Below, piece after piece: positions 36,205-44,461 of a DNA stretch of 64,000 nt. The notes beneath the pieces were generated by a model. That model saw nothing but the letters and a program-made list of their open reading frames with translations, had not been told where the DNA came from and did not search any database. The translations under genes were made by a program, and so were the position numbers. Every line of letters starts with the position of its first letter. Position 1 is the first letter of the stretch. The stretch is from Butyrivibrio fibrisolvens 16/4 (lineage in GTDB: Bacteria > Bacillota > Clostridia > Lachnospirales > Lachnospiraceae). The stretch is taken from assembly GCA_000209815.1 (NCBI GenBank), contig FP929036.1, positions 143,907-207,906 on the forward strand. The letters run 5' to 3'.

Positions 36205-37247
36205 AACATGCTGCTCTTTCAATTAACTTTTCAAAATTTCTTATAGAAGCTTCCTCTTCTAGAAAACCGAACGCAATCTGACTTTCCTTTTCTTCACCAG
36301 GAAGCAGATATTGCAGTTCCCCATCTATTGCCTTTTGCTTTAAAGAATTTGGCCTGCTCTTGCATGGCTCTACTGAATACATAGGACTGCCATCGTTTCT
36401 TTTAGCAATCAGGGTTCTTGGAAAGCTACTTAAAGGTCTAATAATAATGGCTCCATTGCTTCGATTATTATTAACAAGCATTTCAGCAGTAAGATTAGTA
36501 GCATTTTGATTAATAAAATCGATCCATTCTAATTCCTCTAATCCGCCTAATCCATAGACCTTTTCAGGAACATACTGGTAGCACCTGATAGGTTCAAAAT
36601 GCTCATTTAGAGGATAAATAACCTTTGGATCCTCCTCCACTGGAGCGCTGTCCCTAAGCAACATTTTGTCTGCAGTGGTTGGAAGTATATACCTTCCGCC
36701 ATCATTTAAATATTCTCCAGAAAACTGGATATGATAGCCATCATCGATAGGCACTGTATTTCCTGATACATTTTTGGAAACTTCTTTTCTAATTATAAAG
36801 TTTGAAAATAGCTTTGTCTGTATCATTATTTTTTTGGTGTATTTGTTTATATGAATACCCTTTAATTGATACATTTACCTCAATTGAAATAATGCAACCA
36901 CAGAGATCTACTTTCAGTGTATTAATGTCAGAAATTGAATATGAACCTGTTCCATGGACTGTGACCACCTCATCAGGAGTACCAAAAACCTCAGGCCCTA
37001 TTACGGCCACAGCAGAATAAAATCCTTTATCCCAGCCTTCCTTTTTTAGCTCCACATTTTCAGGATGAAGCTTAAAGGAATCGGACCTGTCCCAAGACAT
37101 GCAGGTGCCCTTTAAGAACACCTGCCCAATTTCCAAACCTCTTTCCACTATAAGGGAAAACTTCAATTTCCCATTATCCACCCACAGCTCATGCAAGGAT
37201 GAGCCGTAGGTGTCTTTTATTTCTTTAAGCTGTACGTTTTCTAGCAT
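36173..37247 (-). CDS. DUF4432 aldose-epimerase-like protein (frameshifted)
   Basis: The reconstructed protein (about 357 residues) has the galactose-mutarotase-like beta-sandwich of DUF4432: an early VERGLEIGQVFLKGTCMSWD (putative active-site Arg/Gly segment) and the mid-protein VPIDDGYHIQFSGEYLNDGG. The frame is disrupted in a run of seven A near 36828-36834; with six A it reads QIHQKIMIQTKLFSNFIIRK and continues to the stop at 36173. It probably interconverts anomers of a sugar or sugar phosphate in the pathway fed by GH65 and PgmB. It overlaps pgmB by 7 bp and the kinase gene by 32 bp. Confidence 0.82.
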
Positions 37248-37879
37248 ATATTAAGTATCTCCGAGAACCTGTTTATTTTGTAATCAGCCTTGTCATAATT
37301 AGTGGCATCGCCAATAGCTACGGCGTACATGTTGCCTGATTTCGCCGCATCGATTCCTGAAAAGGCATCCTCAACCACAGCACACTCTGATGGCTTTAGA
37401 TGAATAAAATCTGCTGCTTTTACAAACACCTCCGGGTCTGGTTTAGAGTTTGTGATATTGTTTCCATCACTGATAGCATCAAATGCATCTAGTAGCTCTA
37501 CCTTTTCTAAGATAAATTTTGCATTCTTGCTGGATGAACCAAGTGCTACTTTGATACCTTTTTGATGCAGACTATCTAAAGTATTTCTCACCTCATCGCT
37601 AACATCAGCTCTTGTCATGGTTTCCAAAAGATTTCTGTATATATCATTTTTCTTTGTGGCAAGCTCAATCTTCTTTTCCTCCGATAGAGGTTCACCATGA
37701 TAGTTTTCTAAAATGATTTCTAAGCTTTCCATTCTGCTGACACCACGAAGCCTGTTGTTTATCTCTTCGTCAAAATAGATTCCCATTTCATCTGCCATTG
37801 TTTTCCAGGCTTTGTAGTGATACTTATCCGTAAATACGATAACTCCGTCTAAATCAAATATAAAACCTTTGATGTCCAT
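37241..37879 (-). CDS. pgmB: Beta-phosphoglucomutase
   Basis: A 212-residue HAD-superfamily enzyme that converts beta-glucose 1-phosphate to glucose 6-phosphate through the 1,6-bisphosphate. Seen: FDLDGVIVFTDKYHYKAWK (nucleophile Asp8 and acid/base Asp10, plus the family His/Lys of the cap), RGVSRMESL, LGSSSKNAKFIL (motif II Ser) and KPDPEVF / VVEDAFSGIDAAKSG (motifs III-IV). The cap motif separates it from generic HAD phosphatases. It lies 2 bp after the GH43 gene and overlaps the DUF4432 gene. Its presence implies that GH65 makes beta-glucose 1-phosphate. Confidence 0.93.
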   Translation of the reverse strand: MDIKGFIFDLDGVIVFTDKYHYKAWKTMADEMGIYFDEEINNRLRGVSRMESLEIILENYHGEPLSEEKKIELATKKNDIYRNLLETMTRADVSDEVRNTLDSLHQKGIKVALGSSSKNAKFILEKVELLDAFDAISDGNNITNSKPDPEVFVKAADFIHLKPSECAVVEDAFSGIDAAKSGNMYAVAIGDATNYDKADYKINRFSEILNIC

Positions 37880-37881
37880 TA

Positions 37882-40800
37882 CTACAGTCTTCTCCTTCTG
37901 AAAATATATAATCCTGCTGCACCTATTGCACCGGCAGCTATCACTCCTGCTGCGATAGGTACAATTGGAGCCGACTTTTCAGTTGAAACTGTAGTTGGAA
38001 CTTCTTCGTCATCTACTATTACAGATTCAGGAGTTTCAGCTAAATCCTCCTCTACTACTTCTTCTGTTGCTTCTTCATTTGCCTCTTCTGCTGGTTCACT
38101 GGCAGATTCATTTTCATTAGGCTTTGTTGCTGCTATAGTATGGGTTGAAGGATTCTTTTTACCTGTTGTAGGAACTGCTACATCTGGTATTGTAGCTACA
38201 GGAACTGTGTATTGTTCTGTTGCAGGTGTCTGTGTTCTATTTGAGGAAGCAGCATTTCCTGTAGGCTGCTGTCCACTAGGGTTTTGTGGTGTGGATGGTT
38301 TTCCTGGCTTAGCTGGCTCAGCTGGTTTACTTGGAGTCTCTGGTTTTTCTGGAGTCTCTGGGTCTGTTGGAGTCTCTGGGTCTGTTGGAGTCTCTGGGTC
38401 TGTTGGTTCCTCTGGCTCTGCTGGTTCCTCTGGCTCTGTTGGTTCCTCTGGCTCTGCTTCTTCTACTGGCTCATTCATATAGAAATCTAAATAGTCGTAA
38501 TTTACATCTCCTGCATAGCCTGTCAGACTAGATGAATTTACAAATGCAATAGCGCTTGTTCCCTTATTAAGCTCCACATCAAACTCTACAGTAGACCAAT
38601 CGTCCCAAGTACCTGTTTTAGGAAGCTCAATTCCCTTTATATACTCTCCATTTACTGTGAGTGCTGATACTTTTTCAGCTACATCTTCACCATGACCATT
38701 GCAGTAGCGTAGAATCATTTTATATGTATCACTCTCTGGTACATTTACATTTACGATTATTTTTGCACTGCCGTTGTACATTCCACCTACAAATCCGTCA
38801 CCTGAATAATCGTTATGATCTCTTTCAAGACGTGCACCATTTTCAAGATTTACATTTTCTAATTCATAGTGCTTGATAATTTTATCTTCAGAGAGTTCAT
38901 ATTCTGTCTCATCAGCATCAACTACTACAGGGTATTTGCTTATATCTAAATAGTCGTAATTTACATCACCTGAATGACCAGCGATTTCAGCATTGTTTCT
39001 AAATGAAATCTGGTTTACCCCTTCGTGAAGATTTAAAATAAATTCTATAGTGCCCCAGTCGTCCCAGCCGCCTGTACCTGGAAGCTCAGTTGCACCAATA
39101 TACTCTCCATTTACATATGTGGCTGCTACTTTTTCCTGATCTGCACCAAAACCATTGCAATATCCAAGACGTACTTTATACTGGCCTGATGCATCAACAT
39201 TTACTCTAAATGTTAATCTGGCATCGCCATTATACATACCTCCTACGAAGCCTTGTCCATAGTATCCATTATGATCAGTCTCAATTCTTGCACCGCTTTC
39301 TAATAAGCAGTTAGCGCCATCATATCTACGATATTTTCCATTATCAATCTGTTCATATGGATCGTATGGCTCCGGTACCTTTGGATCCGCAAGCTCATAC
39401 TGGCTACCATAAGCTGCGTAATCATCTGGGTTTTGTGGATTTTGAATATCTCTAACCTCAGTAACATCATGGAATAAACCACCATCAATACTAAATATTT
39501 GGTTATCAAGTCCCTCATCCTCAGCGACTGTAAGACGTGCTCCCGCTATCTTTGAACCATTTTCTACTGTAAGTACTTTATTGTATTTCTTGTTAATAAG
39601 CTTGTAGTTACGGCCAACCTTTTCAAGCTTCCATTGAACAGCATCATCTGTACTGCCCTCTGGGAAAGTCATAGCTGTAAGATTTTCATTTATACCAAAT
39701 CTCTTGCTACCATATGTAGCCTTAAATGCCCAATAGCCATTTCCCAGATCTATAACCTTCCATTTCTGATTATTATTTTCTAAATAATGCCATAAATGAA
39801 TTTCTTTTCCTGCATCTGGTGAATAACCATCTATATCCGCTGACAAACCGCTGTTTGTATCCTTGATTACATAAACCTCACCTGCAATAAGCTTGTTAAC
39901 TGTAGCAGTTGGTTCTCCCATAGCATATTTATCAACTACTATTTCGTCGATATTAACTGCACCTGTATCTTCTTCATCACGGCGAAGCTCTACAATATTC
40001 TTTCCTGCCCTCAGATAAACTTCTTCATCTATTTCATTCCAGCTATCCCAATCAACAGTACCTTCTGTCACAAGCTGCTTTACCTTACTACCATTGATGT
40101 AAAGTGAAAGAGACTTTTCATCACCTGTTCCAGAATATCTAATTGATAAAGTATGTGTGCCAGAATTAGCTACACTTGTATTAATCTTTACACTATTTCC
40201 AATGTTTTCAAAGCCACCTACAAAGCCACTACCGTTGTAGTACAGATGATCACTTTTTTTATCTCCCATTCCAGTGAACTCACCATGCTCTGCCTGATAG
40301 TGCCATGGAATTCTACGAGAAAGATGAAGCTTTGTTGTGCCCTCTACAACAGGAATAGTGTTTTCACCTTTATCAAGCTTTTTAGCTACTGTGATTTTTC
40401 CTTCTTCTGTTGTGTATGTAATATCGTAAATACCCTCGGACTCCACATGAACTGAAGCTTCACTACCGTTCACATAATAAGTGCTTGTTAATGTTTCACA
40501 GACAGATACTTTGTCATACTTTCCATCTGGATTATTAATGACATTTGAGCCCTTTGTAAGATTTATATTTTTGATAGCATTTCCATCTGCTCCTTCAAAA
40601 AGCACCTGGTAGCTACCAGTATATGGAGCATTTACAGATATATTCGCTACACCAGAGCCATCATACATATGCCCCTTTGTAATAACCATTGCATCTAATG
40701 CGAAATCACTTGCTTCATCTACCGAAATACGAACTTTGTTTTCACCTTGATTTAAACGAACGTTATAAACCTTTGCAGTATCTAAATCTACTGCGTAGTT

Positions 40801-42165
40801 TCCATTCTTTTTAAATGAAGCTGTGTAATTATCATCATTTACTTTTACGTCAGCTGTTACAGCCTCCCCTAAGTTGTTATATCTTAGGTTTAAAATGTAA
40901 TCTCCGGTTTCTGCAGCATCTACTTCAAACTCTACATAGCCTTTTTTCTGATCATACTTTACATAACCAGAACCAGATGCTTTAGCTGTGTTATTAAACA
41001 TCTGCTTTGTAACACTAGAGCAGATAGCATCCTCTGCTTCGTATACATCTGTTTTCATTTCACCTGATGGTGCATCTAAAACTGTATCAGGATTAGAAGG
41101 AATGCCGAGATTTATTTGACCGTCATCTGTCCAATTTATAATCTGAGCACGTACACGTCTATCAGTGGATGTCTGACCACCAATAGGGCCTCCATGATAA
41201 ATAAGCCAATCCTCAGTTCCATCAGGAGACTTTACAAATAATGGTGATCCTGGACCAAACGATGCATTTTCATCTGAACGTGACATAATTGGTGTAGTTG
41301 ATTTCTTCCAATTATTTTCATCCATTACATCTGTACTAAGATCAATAACTGAAAGACCAACACAATAGTTATCATTCATAAATGAGCTAGATGAGTGAGC
41401 AAAGTAACCATAGCCGTCATGCTCTACGTAAGCGCAGCCCTCATCAATGTTGTCACCCTGAAGCTCCCATTTATAAGTAGGACGAGCCACTGTACATTCT
41501 GGTCCTGTAAGAGTGTATGGATTTTCCATTTTTACAATTGTAGGACACTCATTAAACTTTGTATGGCCTGGCTCGTTTGCGAAATAATCATACTTTGTGT
41601 ATGTGTAATATAACTCCCCATTTATCTTTAATAATCCGCAAGCAAGTCCATAGCTTTCTGTATTCATAAGACCAGGTTTAGACGACTCATTACCCTCAAA
41701 ATCATCTACATTTGTGTTTTCACAAGGGAAATACCACTCTCCCTCAAATGGATCTTTAGAATCATTTTTTAGAACATAGCAAGATGGGTGACCCCAACCA
41801 AAATCATTTTCTGTACTTGATGAATAATAAATATACCAGGCATCATCAATGTGGTAGATATATGGTCCCCATATAAAATAGTTCTCATTTCCATTTGGAT
41901 TTCCTGTTCTTGGGTTATCATAAACCAGATGACTATCAGCTGTTGATAGTCCAAGAAGTGTTTCAGAACGTTTGATATAGATATCGTTATCTGTACCAAA
42001 ACCTGAATAGAAATACCCATCCTCTCCTCGAACGATAGTAGGGTCAGCACCGTTCATTAAAGGATTTGTGTATTGTCCTGTGGTTTTCGCCTCCACAGTA
42101 AGTGTTGGTGTGCTTGTAACCACAAGCCCCAAGGCAAGTGCAAGCATCAAAAACTTCTTCCTCAT
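37882..42165 (-). CDS. Secreted multidomain GH43 protein with CBMs, membrane anchored
   Basis: A 1427-residue surface protein. Signal peptide about 1-26. A GH43-type five-bladed propeller (about 32-365) has the base Asp41 in NGADPTIV and the acid Glu242 in NIDEGCAYV. Then come a CBM6/35-like module (about 374-497, VYEAEDAIC), a linker domain, a second CBM (about 622-747, YQAEHGEF), a ricin-type lectin (about 757-895, IKDTNSGL and two QKWKV/VQWKLE repeats), and two nearly duplicate CBMs (about 950-1080 and 1095-1225, each with GFVGGMYNG and VNYDYLD). A Glu/Pro/Thr repeat stalk and a C-terminal membrane helix with RRRR follow. No sortase motif abuts the helix. GH43 members cut arabinan, xylan or galactan side chains; the substrate is open. 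First gene of the sugar operon. Confidence 0.9.
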   Translation of the reverse strand: MRKKFLMLALALGLVVTSTPTLTVEAKTTGQYTNPLMNGADPTIVRGEDGYFYSGFGTDNDIYIKRSETLLGLSTADSHLVYDNPRTGNPNGNENYFIWGPYIYHIDDAWYIYYSSSTENDFGWGHPSCYVLKNDSKDPFEGEWYFPCENTNVDDFEGNESSKPGLMNTESYGLACGLLKINGELYYTYTKYDYFANEPGHTKFNECPTIVKMENPYTLTGPECTVARPTYKWELQGDNIDEGCAYVEHDGYGYFAHSSSSFMNDNYCVGLSVIDLSTDVMDENNWKKSTTPIMSRSDENASFGPGSPLFVKSPDGTEDWLIYHGGPIGGQTSTDRRVRAQIINWTDDGQINLGIPSNPDTVLDAPSGEMKTDVYEAEDAICSSVTKQMFNNTAKASGSGYVKYDQKKGYVEFEVDAAETGDYILNLRYNNLGEAVTADVKVNDDNYTASFKKNGNYAVDLDTAKVYNVRLNQGENKVRISVDEASDFALDAMVITKGHMYDGSGVANISVNAPYTGSYQVLFEGADGNAIKNINLTKGSNVINNPDGKYDKVSVCETLTSTYYVNGSEASVHVESEGIYDITYTTEEGKITVAKKLDKGENTIPVVEGTTKLHLSRRIPWHYQAEHGEFTGMGDKKSDHLYYNGSGFVGGFENIGNSVKINTSVANSGTHTLSIRYSGTGDEKSLSLYINGSKVKQLVTEGTVDWDSWNEIDEEVYLRAGKNIVELRRDEEDTGAVNIDEIVVDKYAMGEPTATVNKLIAGEVYVIKDTNSGLSADIDGYSPDAGKEIHLWHYLENNNQKWKVIDLGNGYWAFKATYGSKRFGINENLTAMTFPEGSTDDAVQWKLEKVGRNYKLINKKYNKVLTVENGSKIAGARLTVAEDEGLDNQIFSIDGGLFHDVTEVRDIQNPQNPDDYAAYGSQYELADPKVPEPYDPYEQIDNGKYRRYDGANCLLESGARIETDHNGYYGQGFVGGMYNGDARLTFRVNVDASGQYKVRLGYCNGFGADQEKVAATYVNGEYIGATELPGTGGWDDWGTIEFILNLHEGVNQISFRNNAEIAGHSGDVNYDYLDISKYPVVVDADETEYELSEDKIIKHYELENVNLENGARLERDHNDYSGDGFVGGMYNGSAKIIVNVNVPESDTYKMILRYCNGHGEDVAEKVSALTVNGEYIKGIELPKTGTWDDWSTVEFDVELNKGTSAIAFVNSSSLTGYAGDVNYDYLDFYMNEPVEEAEPEEPTEPEEPAEPEEPTDPETPTDPETPTDPETPEKPETPSKPAEPAKPGKPSTPQNPSGQQPTGNAASSNRTQTPATEQYTVPVATIPDVAVPTTGKKNPSTHTIAATKPNENESASEPAEEANEEATEEVVEEDLAETPESVIVDDEEVPTTVSTEKSAPIVPIAAGVIAAGAIGAAGLYIFRRRRL
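38333..38458 (-). repeat. 18-bp tandem repeats encoding Pro/Glu/Thr stalk
   Basis: Seven direct 18-bp units. Three are identical (GGAGTCTCTGGGTCTGTT at 351, 369 and 387), preceded by one variant at 333. Three follow of a second type (GGTTCCTCTGGCTCTGCT/T at 405, 423 and 441). They encode TDPETP and EEP-type hexapeptides. The copy number is likely variable between strains. Confidence 0.9.
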
Positions 42166-42171
42166 AAAAAA

Positions 42172-42224
42172 ACCTCCCTAAATATAATGAGTTTTTAGCG
42201 TATTCCCATTATATTTAAGGAGGT
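42172..42224 (-). promoter_or_regulatory. 18-bp inverted repeat covering the GH43 ribosome-binding site
   Basis: ACCTCCTTAAATATAATG (plus strand 42207-42224 reversed) pairs with CATTATATTTAGGGAGGT (42172-42189 reversed) over 18 bp with one G-U, around a 17-nt loop. The 3' arm contains the Shine-Dalgarno AGGGAGG, 7 nt before the ATG, so the hairpin would mask it. Each arm also contains TATAAT; if the upstream one is a -10, only part of the hairpin would be transcribed and the repeat would instead be a DNA operator. Confidence 0.65.
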
Positions 42225-42380
42225 AATATTTCTACATAAACACAATTGACTTCATCTTTTGTGATTTTGACTTTTGTAATAAAGTCCATATATAATCAAT
42301 TCTGTTCTTTTACATAAGTTTCTTTATTTCATCAAATACAAACTGTACCTTTGGTCCTACCACAACCTGAACTGTGTACT

Positions 42381-43973
42381 TTATCCTGCATACCAAAGAG
42401 TTTCAAATATATCTTCAGCATTCACACCATTTATTTCTATATCACTAATGTATCCTTCACCAAGAGAATCCTGTAAATGGAAGCGAATGATACGTCCGTC
42501 TTCTATTGTACAATCCACCTCATCTTTTCCATTGGTACGAATGATGCTGTAGTGTGTACCTGATGGAAGAGTAACTTCCTCACCAGTTTCATCACCTGCT
42601 TCGTCTACGACTGGAACAGTCAGCTCCATCTTAGAAACCAAATCCTGCTCATTAGAACGGGATGTTTTATAATACTTATCCAATGGGGTAAATGTACCAT
42701 CACTCTCTAATGAATAGTATTTTGTTCCATCAAATGTAGAAAGCATATCAAAACGATTAGCAAATGCAACCTTTGCTGAATCAGCTGGAACAATTTCGTG
42801 GTAATCATCTCCTGCACCAACTCTACCTCTAGCAAAATAATCATTAGATAATAGCTTAATCTGACCATCTAATGAATATACATAGCTGCAATTAAAATCA
42901 TTATCACCTGTGGTCATAAGCATAAGATTTTCTGTACCATCTGGCAAATGAATAATGTATGCATCAACTTTCCATACATACAAATCATCTGTTGTGAATG
43001 ACTGTCCATCCTTGCTAATGTTCAGTGACTGAATCCAAAACAAATCCGGGTTTTCTGAATCATAATTAGGTGAGATTGAAATTCCCTCATCCATAGTATC
43101 AACTATGTCTATATGATTACTGTCAGGGAAATACAGTGGAATCTCTGAAATATACCCTTCATTTGAATTAAGCATATAGTCCTGTGTAAAGAATGAACTA
43201 TCATATGGCAAATTTGCAGTAATTATTCCTGCTGCATATGCGGCAAAATCATTAAGATAGAAAGTAATTCCATTAGCATCAAATGCCCATGTGTAATAAT
43301 CCAAGCTCAAGTCAGCCAAATTACCATCCAAATCATTAAAGGTACTCGCACCATATTTTTCAGTAAGAGCCTGAGCTAACTTACCTTGAAATGCTTCCTT
43401 ATCAGTTACAATATCTGCAAGTAAAATCTCTTTTCCTGACTGTACATCAAAATTATAGCTTTCGTATCTAGTAAATCCGTGAGCACCCGCTGCATACTCA
43501 GTACGCTGATCCACATAGCTTATTACCTTTTCATCTGCTCTTCTAAGGAAAAGATCTGAATCCAGGATGAAGGTATTTACCTCTCCGCCTTCACGTAGCT
43601 GTTTGCTAGAATCCAAATATTCAGCGTGAATGTCGTCATATTTCTTTTTACGGGCATTCATACTATCCTCAATGGCTGTAGCCAAGGCAGGATATGCTTC
43701 CTTTGTTTCTTTTGATAATTCGTACATATCATAGTGGCCTGTCAGATACGGATCTGAATATACCCCATCCACATATGCTTCTTCAAAAATGTACTCTTTA
43801 CTACTGTATATTTCTGGCCTTAAAGTAGAAGACTGCTGTGGTGCTTCCTCTACCTCCTGACTGACAGTATTTGCTGGTTCTTCCTGTATAGCTAGACTAG
43901 AATCAGTATTTTTACAACCTGTGGCTGAAATGGCCATACAGGCAATGATTAATAATGCATTTATTCTTTTCAT
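42381..43973 (-). CDS. Lipoprotein with DUF4163/DUF3298-like domain
   Basis: A 530-residue lipoprotein: signal peptide with lipobox ISATGC (Cys about 20), then an acidic linker. About residues 75-290 resemble the PdaC/RsiV-type DUF4163-DUF3298 pair (YAAGAHGFTRYESYNFDVQSG and NDFAAYAAGI). The last 240 residues are an unassigned, beta-rich region. DUF3298 domains occur in cell-wall-linked and anti-sigma proteins, so it probably acts outside the membrane. The ATG at 43973 has GGAGG upstream, and the promoter at 43996-44024 rules out the longer start. It is monocistronic. The 215-bp gap after it holds the GH43 control region. Confidence 0.8.
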   Translation of the reverse strand: MKRINALLIIACMAISATGCKNTDSSLAIQEEPANTVSQEVEEAPQQSSTLRPEIYSSKEYIFEEAYVDGVYSDPYLTGHYDMYELSKETKEAYPALATAIEDSMNARKKKYDDIHAEYLDSSKQLREGGEVNTFILDSDLFLRRADEKVISYVDQRTEYAAGAHGFTRYESYNFDVQSGKEILLADIVTDKEAFQGKLAQALTEKYGASTFNDLDGNLADLSLDYYTWAFDANGITFYLNDFAAYAAGIITANLPYDSSFFTQDYMLNSNEGYISEIPLYFPDSNHIDIVDTMDEGISISPNYDSENPDLFWIQSLNISKDGQSFTTDDLYVWKVDAYIIHLPDGTENLMLMTTGDNDFNCSYVYSLDGQIKLLSNDYFARGRVGAGDDYHEIVPADSAKVAFANRFDMLSTFDGTKYYSLESDGTFTPLDKYYKTSRSNEQDLVSKMELTVPVVDEAGDETGEEVTLPSGTHYSIIRTNGKDEVDCTIEDGRIIRFHLQDSLGEGYISDIEINGVNAEDIFETLWYAG

Positions 43974-43995
43974 GACGAATTTCCTCCAAAATAGG

Positions 43996-44024
43996 AGTAT
44001 ACCATATTCGCCACTAGAAGTCAT
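43996..44024 (-). promoter_or_regulatory. Promoter of DUF3298 lipoprotein gene
   Basis: Minus strand: ATGACT, 17-bp spacer, TATACT. The predicted start near 43989 gives a leader of about 16 nt containing GGAGG. Confidence 0.6.
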
Positions 44025-44048
44025 ATATGTCTATTAATCTAAAAAGAA

Positions 44049-44134
44049 CGCAGAGGGTGGGATTCGAACCCACGCGCCCTTGCGGACAAACGGTTTTCAA
44101 GACCGCCTCGTTATGACCACTTCGATACCTCTGC
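44049..44134 (-). tRNA. tRNA-Ser(TGA)
   Basis: An 86-nt minus-strand tRNA. The acceptor GCAGAGG pairs with CCTCTGC with discriminator G; the anticodon loop CTTGAAA gives TGA (codon UCA); a long variable arm and T-loop GGTTCGAATCC are present. CCA is not encoded. Identical to the copy at 45667. A TTCTTTTT tract follows it. Confidence 0.97.
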
Positions 44135-44155
44135 ATATAGATGTCATATGTTTTT

Positions 44156-44193
44156 AATAAAAAGCAAGCATATCCAAACGGGTGGTGCTTGCT
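44156..44193 (-). terminator. Terminator-like hairpin before tRNA-Ser
   Basis: On the minus strand AGCAAGCA pairs with TGCTTGCT (44186-44193 with 44163-44170), followed by TTTTTATT. It lies between the upstream rRNA-type leader and the tRNA, so leader transcripts might end before the tRNA. Confidence 0.6.
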
Positions 44194-44289
44194 AGTGCTT
44201 TTAAATACAAAACTGTATTAATTCAAGGTTTGTTTCACTGTTCAGTTATCAATCTTCATTTTGTTGTTGCCCTCAGCAGCAACTCGTTT
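44194..44289 (-). other. rRNA-operon-like leader/spacer sequence
   Basis: Downstream of two tandem promoters the minus strand reads GTTGCTGCTGAGGGCAAC (hairpin), then TTGATAACTGAACAGTGAAAC and AAACCTTGA, sequences that resemble the spacer and leader segments around clostridial rRNA genes. No rRNA gene follows, only a terminator-like hairpin and tRNA-Ser. This may be a true tRNA leader, a relic, or a place where an rRNA operon was lost in assembly. Confidence 0.4.
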
Positions 44290-44318
44290 ATACTATCACG
44301 ATATGTGCTTTTTGTCAA
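44290..44318 (-). promoter_or_regulatory. Strong promoter P2 upstream of tRNA-Ser
   Basis: Minus strand: perfect TTGACA, 17-bp spacer, TAGTAT. It is the second of two tandem promoters, an arrangement usual for stable-RNA operons. Confidence 0.75.
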
Positions 44319-44404
44319 CAACTTTTTATTAATTTTTTGAGCTGTTTTTGTGATATTCAATCACTTATTTTCTTAAGCAATCTCGCTCACGCGACAGCTT
44401 GTTT

Positions 44405-44433
44405 ATAATAGCATCCAACCCTTGATGTGTCAA
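44405..44433 (-). promoter_or_regulatory. Strong promoter P1 upstream of tRNA-Ser
   Basis: Minus strand: perfect TTGACA, 17-bp spacer, TATTAT. It lies about 115 bp upstream of P2 and directly after the aldolase stop codon. Confidence 0.75.
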
Positions 44434-44461
44434 CAGGTTTTTACACATTTTTAAAAATTTT

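Noticed and set aside
38207-38531. Three overlapping plus-strand frames opposite the GH43 gene
   Set aside because: They are antisense readings of the 18-bp repeats, giving low-complexity Ser/Gly/Val or Trp/Leu strings.
37900-42060. LPXTG-type sortase anchor in the GH43 protein
   Set aside because: A VPTTGKKN segment lies about 85 residues before the membrane helix, too far for a sortase signal; the end looks like a plain transmembrane anchor.
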